Assembly: GCF_030733265.1 (NCBI RefSeq)
Contig: NZ_JASHJI010000001.1
Location: forward strand, 744,001-808,000
DNA from: Roseibium sp. MMSF_3412
GTDB taxonomy: Bacteria; Pseudomonadota; Alphaproteobacteria; Rhizobiales; Stappiaceae
DNA: 64,000 bases
Reading direction: 5' to 3'
The position numbers were made by a program, and so were the translations under genes. Positions 26,127 through 33,923 of this stretch are shown in pieces (the stretch's first letter is position 1; every line of letters begins with the position of its first letter). The notes beneath the pieces are model-generated. The model made no database searches, had not been told where the DNA came from, and was given only the letters and a program-made list of their open reading frames with translations.

Positions 26127-26528
26127 TCAGTCCTTCTGTTTTTGCTCTAGTTCAAACGCGGCAGGCAGCAGTTCCTCCAGGGTGAAACTGCGTCTGATGC
26201 CATTCAGGTCAGCGACATGGACAACGAGATTGTCCGTGCCGAATTCGGCGAAACGCTGGCGGCAGACACCGCAAGGCGTACAAAGTGCGGCGTCGCCGAT
26301 GACAACCGCCTCCTCGATCTCCCTGTAGCCACCCGCTATCATCGCGCTGACGGCACCGCCCTCCGCGCAGACGCTGACGGGATAGGACGCATTCTCGACA
26401 TTGCATCCCGTGAAGATCGTCCCGTCAGGTGTTCTGAAAGCGGCCCCCACGAGAAAGTTCGAATAAGGTGCGTAAGCCTTTTCGCGAACTGCCTTCGCAG
26501 CCTCGAAAAGCGCGTCCAGATCGCTCAT
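26127..26528 (-). CDS. cdd: Cytidine deaminase
   Basis: The protein has 133 residues from the ATG at 26528; a much longer in-frame reading upstream runs through the permease gene and is not real. It has the short tetrameric Cdd signature: CAEGGAVSAMIAGG supplies the first zinc Cys and catalytic Glu, and PCGVCRQRFAEFG the other two Cys ligands. NVENASYPVSV binds the ribose. It deaminates cytidine and deoxycytidine to uridine forms. Its start overlaps the permease stop as ATGA, which supports co-translation with the transporter. Confidence 0.94.
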   Translation of the reverse strand: MSDLDALFEAAKAVREKAYAPYSNFLVGAAFRTPDGTIFTGCNVENASYPVSVCAEGGAVSAMIAGGYREIEEAVVIGDAALCTPCGVCRQRFAEFGTDNLVVHVADLNGIRRSFTLEELLPAAFELEQKQKD

Positions 26529-27493
26529 GACCGCTCCTTGAGATAGGGGATACCAGCCGCCTTCGGCGGGATCGCCTTGCCGATGAAGCCGGCCAGCAGA
26601 ATAACCGTCAGGATATAGGGCAGGGCCTGGAAGAACTGGACCGGGATCTCGCCGACACCCGGCAGTTCCTGACCCTGCATCCGGATCGCGACGGCATCCA
26701 GGAAACCGAACAGGAGGCATGTCAGCATCGCACTTGCAGGACGCCACTTGGCGAAGATCAGGGCCGCCAGCGCGATGAAGCCCTTGCCCGCGGTCATGTT
26801 GACCCCGAAACCGGCGCCTTGCGCGATGGAAAGATAGGCCCCGGCAAATCCGCACAGGATGCCGCAGGCAATCACGGCGCGATAGCGGAGCCAGGTCACC
26901 GAGATACCGGCGGTATCAACAGCTGCCGGGTTCTCGCCAACCGCGCGCAGGCGCAGGCCGAAACGCGTCCGGAACAGGACCCACCACGTCAGCGGTACCG
27001 CGAGGAATGCGGCATAGACGAGGATATTGTGGCCGGACAGAAGCTCGGCATAGATCGGACCGATCACCGGGACGTCGCGCAGTTGCTCCGCCATTGGCCA
27101 GGTCACATCGGTGAAACGGCCACCCTCGGGGAGCGCGGGCGTCCGTCCACCCTGCCGGAACCAGGTCTGGCCGAGCAACGCCGTCAGACCGGCGGCGAGA
27201 AAGTTGATCGCAACGCCCGATACGATCTGGTTGCCGCGGTTGGAGATCGACGCGAAACCGTGCAGAAGTCCGAGGGCCACGGAAACGCCGATACCGGCGA
27301 GCAGGCCCAGCCAGGCATTGGCGGTGATATAGGCGACCGCACCTGCCCCGAAAGCGGCCCCGAGCATCTTTCCTTCCAGACCGATATCGACAACGCCGGA
27401 GCGTTCGGAATAGAGCCCGGCAAGACAGGCAAGCAGAAGCGGCGTGGACAGGCGGACGGTCGAATCGAGGATCAGGATGAAATCTTCAAACAT
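26525..27493 (-). CDS. Nucleoside ABC transporter permease (second permease, NupQ-like)
   Basis: The 322-residue polytopic membrane protein of the BPD_transp_2 (BmpC/NupQ, YufQ) type has about eight to ten hydrophobic segments. Its N-terminal LACLAGLYSERSGVVDIGLE and GKMLGAAFGA motif is shared with simple-sugar and nucleoside permeases, and it has the loop GENPAAVDTAGISVTWLRYR. It pairs with the permease at 27496 (two bases between) and the ATPase at 28599. Uptake of nucleosides is inferred from BMP-type binding proteins and the surrounding catabolic genes. Confidence 0.9.
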   Translation of the reverse strand: MFEDFILILDSTVRLSTPLLLACLAGLYSERSGVVDIGLEGKMLGAAFGAGAVAYITANAWLGLLAGIGVSVALGLLHGFASISNRGNQIVSGVAINFLAAGLTALLGQTWFRQGGRTPALPEGGRFTDVTWPMAEQLRDVPVIGPIYAELLSGHNILVYAAFLAVPLTWWVLFRTRFGLRLRAVGENPAAVDTAGISVTWLRYRAVIACGILCGFAGAYLSIAQGAGFGVNMTAGKGFIALAALIFAKWRPASAMLTCLLFGFLDAVAIRMQGQELPGVGEIPVQFFQALPYILTVILLAGFIGKAIPPKAAGIPYLKERS

Positions 27494-27495
27494 GC

Positions 27496-28602
27496 CTACG
27501 CCTCCTTGGCCTTGAGTGCCTGGGAAGGCGTGAACAGTCTGATGATCGCGGGCCGGAACATGTATTCAAGCGCCCCGGCAAACAGGATCACGAGGCCCTG
27601 AATGACGATGATCATGTCGCGGGTGATATTCGGCATTTCGAAGGAGAGTTCGGCCCCGCCCTGGTAGAGCATTCCGAAAAGAATAGCCGCCAGTATGATC
27701 CCGACAGGATGCGCGCGGCCCATCAGGGCGACGGCAATTCCGACGAAACCGTAGCCGGTTACGAAGTCGATCAGAAGACGGTGCTGCGACCCCATGATCT
27801 CGTTGATTGCCATCATGCCGGCAAGGCCGCCGGAGATCAGCATCGTGATGACGATCGTGCGGACGGGTGAAATGCCGGCATAGATGGCCGCCGTTGCATT
27901 GGCACCGAAGGACCTGATTTCAAAACCGAGCTTGGTGCGCCAGATCAGGAGCCAGACGAGAAGGCACGCGGCCAGTGCCAGGAAAAGCGACAGGTTGACC
28001 GGAGCATAGCCAAATCCGAAGGACGGAAAAATATCGTTCAGGAAGGGCAGGCGTCCGCCATCTTCGAAGGTTCTGGTCTCCGGCTGCATCGAGCCCTGTT
28101 CCTTCAGCATGCCGTTGAGCAGATAGACCATCAGCGACGATGCGATGAAGTTGAACATGATCGTGGTGATCACGACATGGCTGCCGCGGGTTGCCTGCAG
28201 CCAGGCCGGAATGAAGGCCCAGGCAGCGCCCGTCAGGGCCGAACCGATGATAGCGAACGGCAAGGTGACGTACCAGGGCACAACGCTGTCGAGTGCAAGA
28301 CAGGCAAATGCGACACCAAGACCACCGAGATAGGCCTGTCCCTCTCCGCCGATGTTGAAGAGACCGGCATGGAAGGCAACAGCGACCGCGAGCCCCGTGA
28401 AGATGAAGTTGGTCGCGTAAAACAGCGTGAAGCCAATGCCTTCACCGTAGCCGAGCGATCCCCAGACAAGGATCTGGACCGCTTCGAGCGGGTTTTCGCC
28501 GATCAGGACAACAACGAGGCCCGACACGAGAAACGCCGCGGCAAGGTTGAGGAATGGAATAAGGCCGAGATCGACCCAGCGTGGAAGCTGACCGGCTGTC
28601 AT
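27496..28602 (-). CDS. Nucleoside ABC transporter permease (first permease, NupP-like)
   Basis: The 368-residue polytopic protein has the family segments FHAGLFNIGGEGQAYLGGLG and GFEIRSFGANATAAIYAGIS, and a late loop TGYGFVGIAVALMGRAHPVG. It forms a heterodimeric channel with the permease that follows two bases downstream. Its ATG overlaps the stop of the ATPase gene as ATGA, so ATPase and permease are translationally coupled. It is longer than its partner at the N-terminus, as usual for the NupP/YufP type. Confidence 0.9.
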   Translation of the reverse strand: MTAGQLPRWVDLGLIPFLNLAAAFLVSGLVVVLIGENPLEAVQILVWGSLGYGEGIGFTLFYATNFIFTGLAVAVAFHAGLFNIGGEGQAYLGGLGVAFACLALDSVVPWYVTLPFAIIGSALTGAAWAFIPAWLQATRGSHVVITTIMFNFIASSLMVYLLNGMLKEQGSMQPETRTFEDGGRLPFLNDIFPSFGFGYAPVNLSLFLALAACLLVWLLIWRTKLGFEIRSFGANATAAIYAGISPVRTIVITMLISGGLAGMMAINEIMGSQHRLLIDFVTGYGFVGIAVALMGRAHPVGIILAAILFGMLYQGGAELSFEMPNITRDMIIVIQGLVILFAGALEYMFRPAIIRLFTPSQALKAKEA

Positions 28603-30149
28603 TGCATACCTCCCTGAACGGACGGGGAATTATCGACGCCGGCCATCAGCAGGCCAAGATCGCCTTCTTCCGCGTTGGCCCCGCGTTCTCCGACAATCCT
28701 GCCGTCGAACATCACCAGGACCCGGTCGGACAACGCCCGGATCTCGTCCAGCTCGACCGACACCAGCAGAATGCCCTTTTCGGCATCGCGCAGTTCCACC
28801 AGCCTGCGATGGATAAACTCGATCGCGCCGATATCGACGCCGCGCGTCGGCTGGCCGACCAGAAGCACTTCAGGATCACGTTCGATCTCGCGCGCCAGCA
28901 CGATCTTCTGCTGGTTGCCGCCCGAAAAATTCGCGGTCTTGAGCATCGGGTTCGGCGGGCGGATGTCATATTTCTCGATTTCGGCAACCGCGTTTTTCTT
29001 GATGGTTGCGAGGTCCATCAGGAGGCCTTTGGAATAGGCCGGATCGCGGTGATATCCGAGGATGGAGTTTTCGTATTCGGTGAAGCTGTTGATCAGTCCC
29101 ATCCGGTGCCGGTCTTCAGGAACGTGGCCCATGCTCTTCCCGCGCATGTCCGCAGCATCAAGCGTGCTCGTGCTCAGGTCGATCGTTTCACCGTGGATCT
29201 TCAGGGTTCCTGTGGTCGCGCGGCGAATGCCGGAAAGCGTTTCCAAAAGCTCGGACTGACCATTGCCGGACACCCCTGCAATACCGACGATCTCGCCCGC
29301 CCGGACCGAAAACGACACGTCCTTGACCACCTGAACGCCGCGGCTGTCGGTCACGGTGAGGTTGGAAACCTCCATCACCGGCGCTTTCGGTTCTGCAGGC
29401 TTCTTGTCCACACGCAGCAGCACCGACCGGCCGACCATCAGTTCGGCAAGCTGTTCCATGGACGTGTCTTTGGTTTCCACGGTCGCGACCATCTCGCCGC
29501 GCCGCATGACAGAAACCGTATCCGTGATCGCCATGATTTCGCGGAGCTTGTGCGTGATCAGGAGAACCGTTTTACCCTCGTTTCTCAAGACTTCGAGGAT
29601 CTTGAAAAGGTGGTCTGCCTCGGCCGGCGTCAATACACCTGTCGGTTCGTCGAGAATGAGAATCTCTGCGCTGCGGTAAAGGGCTTTCAGGATCTCGACC
29701 CGCTGCTGCAGCCCGACGGGAAGATCTTCGATCAGCGTGTCCGGGTCCACCCGCAACTCGTACTCTTCCTCCAGACGCTTCAACTCGGAGCGCGCACGAA
29801 AGAGACCGCCGGCGAGCAGTTGGCTGTCTTCCGCACCCAGCACGACATTTTCAAGAACGGAGAAATTGTCGACCAGCATGAAGTGCTGGTGAACCATGCC
29901 GATCCCCATGGCAATCGCCGCCTTGGAGTCGGGGATGGTCTCTTTTTTCCCGTCGATGAGAATATCGCCGTCATCGGCGTGGTAGAAGCCGTAGAGGATG
30001 GACATCAGCGTGGACTTGCCCGCGCCATTTTCCCCGATGATGCCGTGAATGGACCCTTTCTTCACGACAAGGTCGATATCCTTGTTCGCGTGAACCGGGC
30101 CAAAGCGCTTGTTTATCTTTCTGAGTTCGATTGCCGGCGTTTCGCTCAT
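28599..30149 (-). CDS. Nucleoside ABC transporter ATPase with two NBDs (NupO-like)
   Basis: The 516-residue protein has two ABC modules in tandem, as in sugar-type ATPases. Module 1 has a Walker A GENGAGKSTLMSILYG (about 37-52), a signature that is degenerate (LPVGLQQRVEILKALY), and a Walker B EILILDEPTGVLTP. Module 2 has a modified Walker A GVSGNGQSELLETLSG, where Lys is absent, and a signature NFSGGNQQKIVLAREIERD. Such asymmetry is normal for this family. It powers the two permeases downstream. The 81 bases between it and the first BMP gene are gene-free. Confidence 0.93.
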   Translation of the reverse strand: MSETPAIELRKINKRFGPVHANKDIDLVVKKGSIHGIIGENGAGKSTLMSILYGFYHADDGDILIDGKKETIPDSKAAIAMGIGMVHQHFMLVDNFSVLENVVLGAEDSQLLAGGLFRARSELKRLEEEYELRVDPDTLIEDLPVGLQQRVEILKALYRSAEILILDEPTGVLTPAEADHLFKILEVLRNEGKTVLLITHKLREIMAITDTVSVMRRGEMVATVETKDTSMEQLAELMVGRSVLLRVDKKPAEPKAPVMEVSNLTVTDSRGVQVVKDVSFSVRAGEIVGIAGVSGNGQSELLETLSGIRRATTGTLKIHGETIDLSTSTLDAADMRGKSMGHVPEDRHRMGLINSFTEYENSILGYHRDPAYSKGLLMDLATIKKNAVAEIEKYDIRPPNPMLKTANFSGGNQQKIVLAREIERDPEVLLVGQPTRGVDIGAIEFIHRRLVELRDAEKGILLVSVELDEIRALSDRVLVMFDGRIVGERGANAEEGDLGLLMAGVDNSPSVQGGMQ

Positions 30150-30230
30150 GCCTTCCCCCAGGCCCGACGTTTGTTTCTTGTCATTCTTCCTGCCCCCTGT
30201 CTTCCTGCCCCTTGGCAGCGCAACTCCGGA

Positions 30231-31226
30231 TCAGAGCGGACACGCACCTTCGGTAACCACATCATGCACCTTGATACGGCCTGCGGATATGTCTGCGACG
30301 GCCTTGTCGGCCGCGGCCTTCATGTCGTCGGTGACGAGATCCGCATTGTTTTCATCCAGCACCCAGTCCATGCCACCCTCAGCCAGACCGAGAACCTGGA
30401 TACCGGGTTTGAAAGAGCCGTCCTGCGCGGACTTGAAACTGTCGAAGACCGCATTGTCGACGCGCTTGCGGATCGACGTCAGAACCTTTCCGGGGTGCAG
30501 GCCGTTCTGGTTGCTGTCCGTGCCGATGCCAAGGATATCCGCATCCGCTGCGGCCTGGAGCACGCCCAGCCCGGTTCCGCCGGCTGCCTGAATGATGACG
30601 TCTGCGCCGCGCTGGATCTGACCGATCGCAAGCTCTCCGCCACGGACAGGATCGGTGAAGGCCGCCGGCGTGTCGCCGGTCATGTTGAAGATGACTTCAA
30701 CCTCGGGATTTGCGGCCTGCGCGCCCTGCTTGTAGCCGCACAGGAAACGCTGGATGATCGGAATGTCCATGCCGCCGACGAAACCGACGGTTCCGGACCT
30801 TGTCGCCATGGCCGCAAGAAGACCGGCGATATAGGCCCCCTCCTGTTCCTTGAAAACGTAAGAGCGCACGTTCGGCTGATCGACGACCATGTCGACGATC
30901 GCGAAGTCGGTCTCCGGAAAATCCGGCGCGACCTGCGCAAGCGCGTTGGCCTGATTGAAGCCGATCGCGACCACCGGTTCGCTGTCACGGCTTGCGAAGT
31001 TCCGCAGAGCCTGGAGGCTCTGGGCATCGCGCTCCAGGGCAAATTCGCGCACAGGTTCACCCGTTTCCTCCTGAAACCGCTTGACCCCCGTGTAAGCGCT
31101 TTCGTTGAAGGAGCCGTCGAACTTGCCGCCGACCGAATAGACAATCGCGGGATCGGCAAACGCCGCGGATGCGGTGAATGCTGCGGCCAGGGCCGCGGTA
31201 AACAGTCCAGTTTTAAAGCTGATCAT
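30231..31226 (-). CDS. BMP-family nucleoside-binding protein, copy 1
   Basis: The 331-residue periplasmic protein has a signal peptide (FTAALAAAFTASAAFADP). It shows the BMP/Med-like fold motifs VGGKFDGSFNESAYTG, FVGGMDIPIIQRFLCGYKQG, AAGGTGLGVLQAAADAD and GIGTDSNQNGLHPGKVLTS. There is no lipobox cysteine, so it is soluble in the periplasm. It binds the ligand for the ABC transporter encoded downstream. It is closely similar along its length to the protein at 31315, the next gene upstream. GGGGGATTGG precedes the start. Confidence 0.93.
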   Translation of the reverse strand: MISFKTGLFTAALAAAFTASAAFADPAIVYSVGGKFDGSFNESAYTGVKRFQEETGEPVREFALERDAQSLQALRNFASRDSEPVVAIGFNQANALAQVAPDFPETDFAIVDMVVDQPNVRSYVFKEQEGAYIAGLLAAMATRSGTVGFVGGMDIPIIQRFLCGYKQGAQAANPEVEVIFNMTGDTPAAFTDPVRGGELAIGQIQRGADVIIQAAGGTGLGVLQAAADADILGIGTDSNQNGLHPGKVLTSIRKRVDNAVFDSFKSAQDGSFKPGIQVLGLAEGGMDWVLDENNADLVTDDMKAAADKAVADISAGRIKVHDVVTEGACPL

Positions 31227-31273
31227 CCAATCCCCCGGCAGAACGTTTGGGCGGCAGGCGATATCAGGTGGAG

Positions 31274-31298
31274 GCCTCCGCGCCCATGGCGCGGAGGC
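31274..31298 (-). other. Strong hairpin between the two BMP genes
   Basis: A perfect 11-base stem with a 3-base loop (GCCTCCGCGCC at 31274-31284, GGCGCGGAGGC at 31288-31298) lies 17 bases beyond the stop of copy 2. No T-run follows on the minus strand. It is therefore more likely an mRNA-stabilising or partial-termination hairpin that raises the level of the upstream binding protein than a full terminator. Confidence 0.6.
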
Positions 31299-31314
31299 TG
31301 ATCTTAACGAACCG

Positions 31315-32313
31315 TCAGTTCGGGCAGGATTCGTCGGACATGTAATCGTGGACGACGATTTCGCCGGAGATGATTTGCTGGCTTGCTGTTTCGACAGCCG
31401 CTTTCATCTCGTCATTGACGAGTTCCGCATTGTTGTCGTCCAGCGCCCAGTCAACACCGCCTTCCTTGAGGCCGAGGACTTCGAAGCCTGAGGACCAGCT
31501 GTCGTTTTCCGCATCTTCAAACGCCTGGTAGACGGCGATGTCGACGCGTTTGAGCATGGAGGTCAGAACGGAGCCCGGATGCAGGCCGTTCTGGTTGCTG
31601 TCCACACCGATGCCAAGCTTGCCGGCATCGGCTGCGGCCTGAAGAACACCGATGCCGGTGCCGCCGGCCGCGTGGTAGACCACGTCCGCGCCACGGTCGA
31701 ACTGCGACTTGGCCAGTTCGCCGCCCTTGACCGGGTCGTTCCAGGCCGCGCCGGTCGTGCCGGTCATGTTTTCAAAGACCTCGGCATCCGGGTTGGCAGC
31801 CGCCACACCCTGCTTGTAGCCGCAAGCGAACTTGCTGATGAGCGGAATGTCCATACCGCCAACAAAACCGACCTTGCCGGTCTCGGACGCCATGGCAGCC
31901 AGCAGGCCGACAATGTAGGAACCTTCATGCTCCTTGAAGAGGATGGAGCGCACGTTCGGCAGATCGACGACCATGTCGACAATTGCGAATTGCGTGTCCG
32001 GGAATTCCGCTGCGACCTTCTCAACGGCGTTTGCCTGGGAGAAGCCGATGGCAACGATCGGGTTCATGCCGCGCTTCGCGAAGTTGCGCAGAGCCTGCTC
32101 GCGCTGGCTGTCGTTCTGGATTTCGAAATCGCGATACTCGATGCCGTAGTCCTGCTTGAATTTCTCAGCACCGGTATAGGCGGCTTCGTTGAACGACTTG
32201 TCGAAACGGCCGCCGAGATCATAGAGCACGGCCGGCTTGGTGTCAGCCGCGGCGGTCGCGACGGTAAAGGCCAGTCCGGCAAGCGCCGTGCCGATGGTTA
32301 GAAGCTTCTTCAC
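31315..32313 (-). CDS. BMP-family nucleoside-binding protein, copy 2
   Basis: The protein has 332 residues if translation starts at the GTG at 32313 (KKLLTIGTALAGLAFTVATA). This start is preferred because GGAGG lies eight bases ahead; the in-frame ATG at 32331 would place that ribosome site inside the gene. It has a signal peptide, then the same motifs as copy 1: LGGRFDKSFNEAAYTG, VGGMDIPLISKFACGYKQG and GVDSNQNGLHPGSVLTS. It is the first structural gene after the regulator at 32383 (69 bases apart) and is followed by a strong hairpin, suggesting it is the most abundant product of the operon. Confidence 0.92.
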   Translation of the reverse strand: MKKLLTIGTALAGLAFTVATAAADTKPAVLYDLGGRFDKSFNEAAYTGAEKFKQDYGIEYRDFEIQNDSQREQALRNFAKRGMNPIVAIGFSQANAVEKVAAEFPDTQFAIVDMVVDLPNVRSILFKEHEGSYIVGLLAAMASETGKVGFVGGMDIPLISKFACGYKQGVAAANPDAEVFENMTGTTGAAWNDPVKGGELAKSQFDRGADVVYHAAGGTGIGVLQAAADAGKLGIGVDSNQNGLHPGSVLTSMLKRVDIAVYQAFEDAENDSWSSGFEVLGLKEGGVDWALDDNNAELVNDEMKAAVETASQQIISGEIVVHDYMSDESCPN

Positions 32314-32382
32314 GTTTATGTCCTCCGACATGCGGGGGCCTGCTTTCTTTTCAGACCCGTTTCCCCTCGTGACCCAGCCGCA

Positions 32383-33378
32383 TCATGCGGACTGTGCCAG
32401 TTGCAATCCGACCCGCGCACTCAGAGCCCTCGCGAGGGTCTCGTCCGTGACCAGGTCGGTAATGACACCGGTGCGAAGTGCGGCAAGGGTTGCATCCACC
32501 TTGCTCTGCCCACCCACCAGCGCAATCACGCGGCGCCCGCGCACTTCATCGAAGTGCAGACCCACGGCGCAATCGCCGAGGGAATTGGGAGCCAGTTTTC
32601 CTTCAATCGTCAAAAAGCGCCCCATCAAATCACAGACGGCGCCGCAAGACATCAGTTGTTCCTGTTCCTGCTTTGAAATCATGCCGCGCTGAACCAGGTG
32701 CCCCTCGTTCTCGACCGACCCGATGCCGATCAGGAAGGCATCGCTCTGGCGCGCGCGGGACATCAGATCCTGCACACTGCGCTGCGTCAGGAACATGGCC
32801 TTCTCGTCGGGGCTTTCGGCAAAGTAAGGCACGGGCAGATAATAGCCGATACCGCCCGTGCGTTCCTGCATCCTCTGCACGATGTCGTAGGGGTTTGCGG
32901 CCAGCGTACGCGTAAGTGAGCCGCAAATGGACATGATTTCCAGGTCCTGCCGCGCGGTTTTGGGCAGGGCTTCGACCGAGGCCTTCATCGTGCGGCCCAT
33001 GCCGACACCAAGACGTTTGACGCTCGGGCCGGACAGAAGTCCGGTCAGGAACTGTGATGCCGACACGGCAACCGCGCGCAGGACACCCTCATCATCGCCA
33101 CCGCCGAGATCGGGGGCAATGATGCAGTTGGTAAGGTCGAAAAAGCGCGAGAGTTCCTTTTCCAGCTGCAGGCATTCCATCGGCCGGCCGTCGACCTGAA
33201 ACTTTACGTAACCTGCTTTTTGCGCATGGGCGATCAGCCGATGCACCTTGGCCGGAGACACGCCCAGCTGGGACGCGATTTCACCCTGGGTGCGGCCGCC
33301 CACGAAAGATAGCCACGCCGCGCGGATGGCCATGTATGATGTCCAGTCGTCTTCGTGCGCCTGCATATACGTCGACAC
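32383..33378 (-). CDS. SorC/DeoR-type transcriptional regulator of the nucleoside operon
   Basis: The 331-residue protein has an N-terminal helix-turn-helix at about 28-52 (RTQGEIASQLGVSPAKVHRL). A SorC-type sugar-phosphate isomerase-like effector domain follows (SVKRLGVGMGRTMKASVEAL, DAFLIGIGSVENEG, GRRVIALVGGQSKVDATLAA). In Bacillus the SorC-family DeoR senses deoxyribose-5-phosphate; the same inducer is plausible here since deoA, deoB and deoC follow. The annotated start is GTG at 33378; an in-frame ATG four codons on (33366) is an alternative with AAGG upstream. It heads the cluster and reads in the same direction. Confidence 0.9.
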   Translation of the reverse strand: MSTYMQAHEDDWTSYMAIRAAWLSFVGGRTQGEIASQLGVSPAKVHRLIAHAQKAGYVKFQVDGRPMECLQLEKELSRFFDLTNCIIAPDLGGGDDEGVLRAVAVSASQFLTGLLSGPSVKRLGVGMGRTMKASVEALPKTARQDLEIMSICGSLTRTLAANPYDIVQRMQERTGGIGYYLPVPYFAESPDEKAMFLTQRSVQDLMSRARQSDAFLIGIGSVENEGHLVQRGMISKQEQEQLMSCGAVCDLMGRFLTIEGKLAPNSLGDCAVGLHFDEVRGRRVIALVGGQSKVDATLAALRTGVITDLVTDETLARALSARVGLQLAQSA

Positions 33379-33488
33379 CTTCCCACGGCCGGATCAACCA
33401 GTGTCCGAACCCGCCAACGAAACCGGCCCGTTCAGCGAGCCTTTCTTGTTTCTTGTCTCCCGGCCCCACAATCTGACTTGAGGCCGAA

Positions 33489-33512
33489 AAATTCTTCACT
33501 CAGTGAGAATTT
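33489..33512 (-). promoter_or_regulatory. Dyad ahead of the SorC-type regulator, candidate operator
   Basis: AAATTCTTCACT (33489-33500), one central C, then AGTGAGAATTT (33502-33512) forms a nearly perfect inverted repeat with one extra T in the left arm. It lies about 110 bases upstream of the regulator start, in a suitable place for autoregulation. No experimental motif is available from sequence alone. Confidence 0.45.
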
Positions 33513-33624
33513 ATTCAGATCATGACCAGCGCGCACGCGTTCGTCAACCAAAAAAGCTCCCGAATTTTGAGCAAACTGCTTCATTTCAGGGCATTCAGGC
33601 AACTTAACCCGAAAATCTCGGCCC

Positions 33625-33694
33625 GGCAGATTTTGCCGCTTGATGCCGCGATTGTGACGCTACCCGGCAAATTCTGCCTAGCAATCCGGCAGAA
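33625..33694 (+). promoter_or_regulatory. Cluster of GGCA-N5-TGCC palindromes, candidate enhancer-binding sites
   Basis: Two copies of a 13-base dyad occur, GGCAGATTTTGCC at 33625-33637 and GGCAAATTCTGCC at 33666-33678, 41 bases apart. The right half of the second copy also pairs with GGCAGAA at 33688-33694 (TTCTGCC-N9-GGCAGAA). They lie about 75 to 145 bases upstream of the sigma-54-type promoter at 33767, the usual distance for activator sites. Confidence 0.5.
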
Positions 33695-33766
33695 AGTTCC
33701 TATCTGTGGAATATACGCACTCCGTGCACATTTGATTTTGCCAGATAAATTGATTTCAGCTAGTTT

Positions 33767-33782
33767 TGGCACGTAGCTTGCT
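33767..33782 (+). promoter_or_regulatory. Sigma-54 (RpoN) type -24/-12 promoter
   Basis: TGGCACG-TAGC-TTGCT matches the consensus TGGCACG-N4-TTGCW at every fixed base with correct spacing. It would start transcription near 33794, about 130 bases before the DUF1194 gene at 33924. Palindromes just upstream fit an enhancer-binding activator. Confidence 0.75.
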
Positions 33783-33923
33783 AAGTAAAACCCGATGCTA
33801 ACCCAAGGCGTTTCAAGCGCCTCAGCAAGAATTACAAGGACTGTAAAATCGAGTAACAGAACAACAAAATAACACTGGGGAGACGTGGCAACACGGTCGC
33901 AAGACCGGAATAAGGAGAAACCA

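Noticed and set aside
26127..26855. 242-residue reading of the cytidine deaminase frame
   Set aside because: The upstream 110 residues are a shadow of the permease gene; the Cdd domain starts at the ATG at 26528, which overlaps the permease stop as ATGA.
28581..31301. 906-residue plus-strand open frame
   Set aside because: It lies entirely antisense to the ABC ATPase and BMP genes, whose domains are unmistakable, and has no recognisable domain. It reflects GC-rich codon bias.
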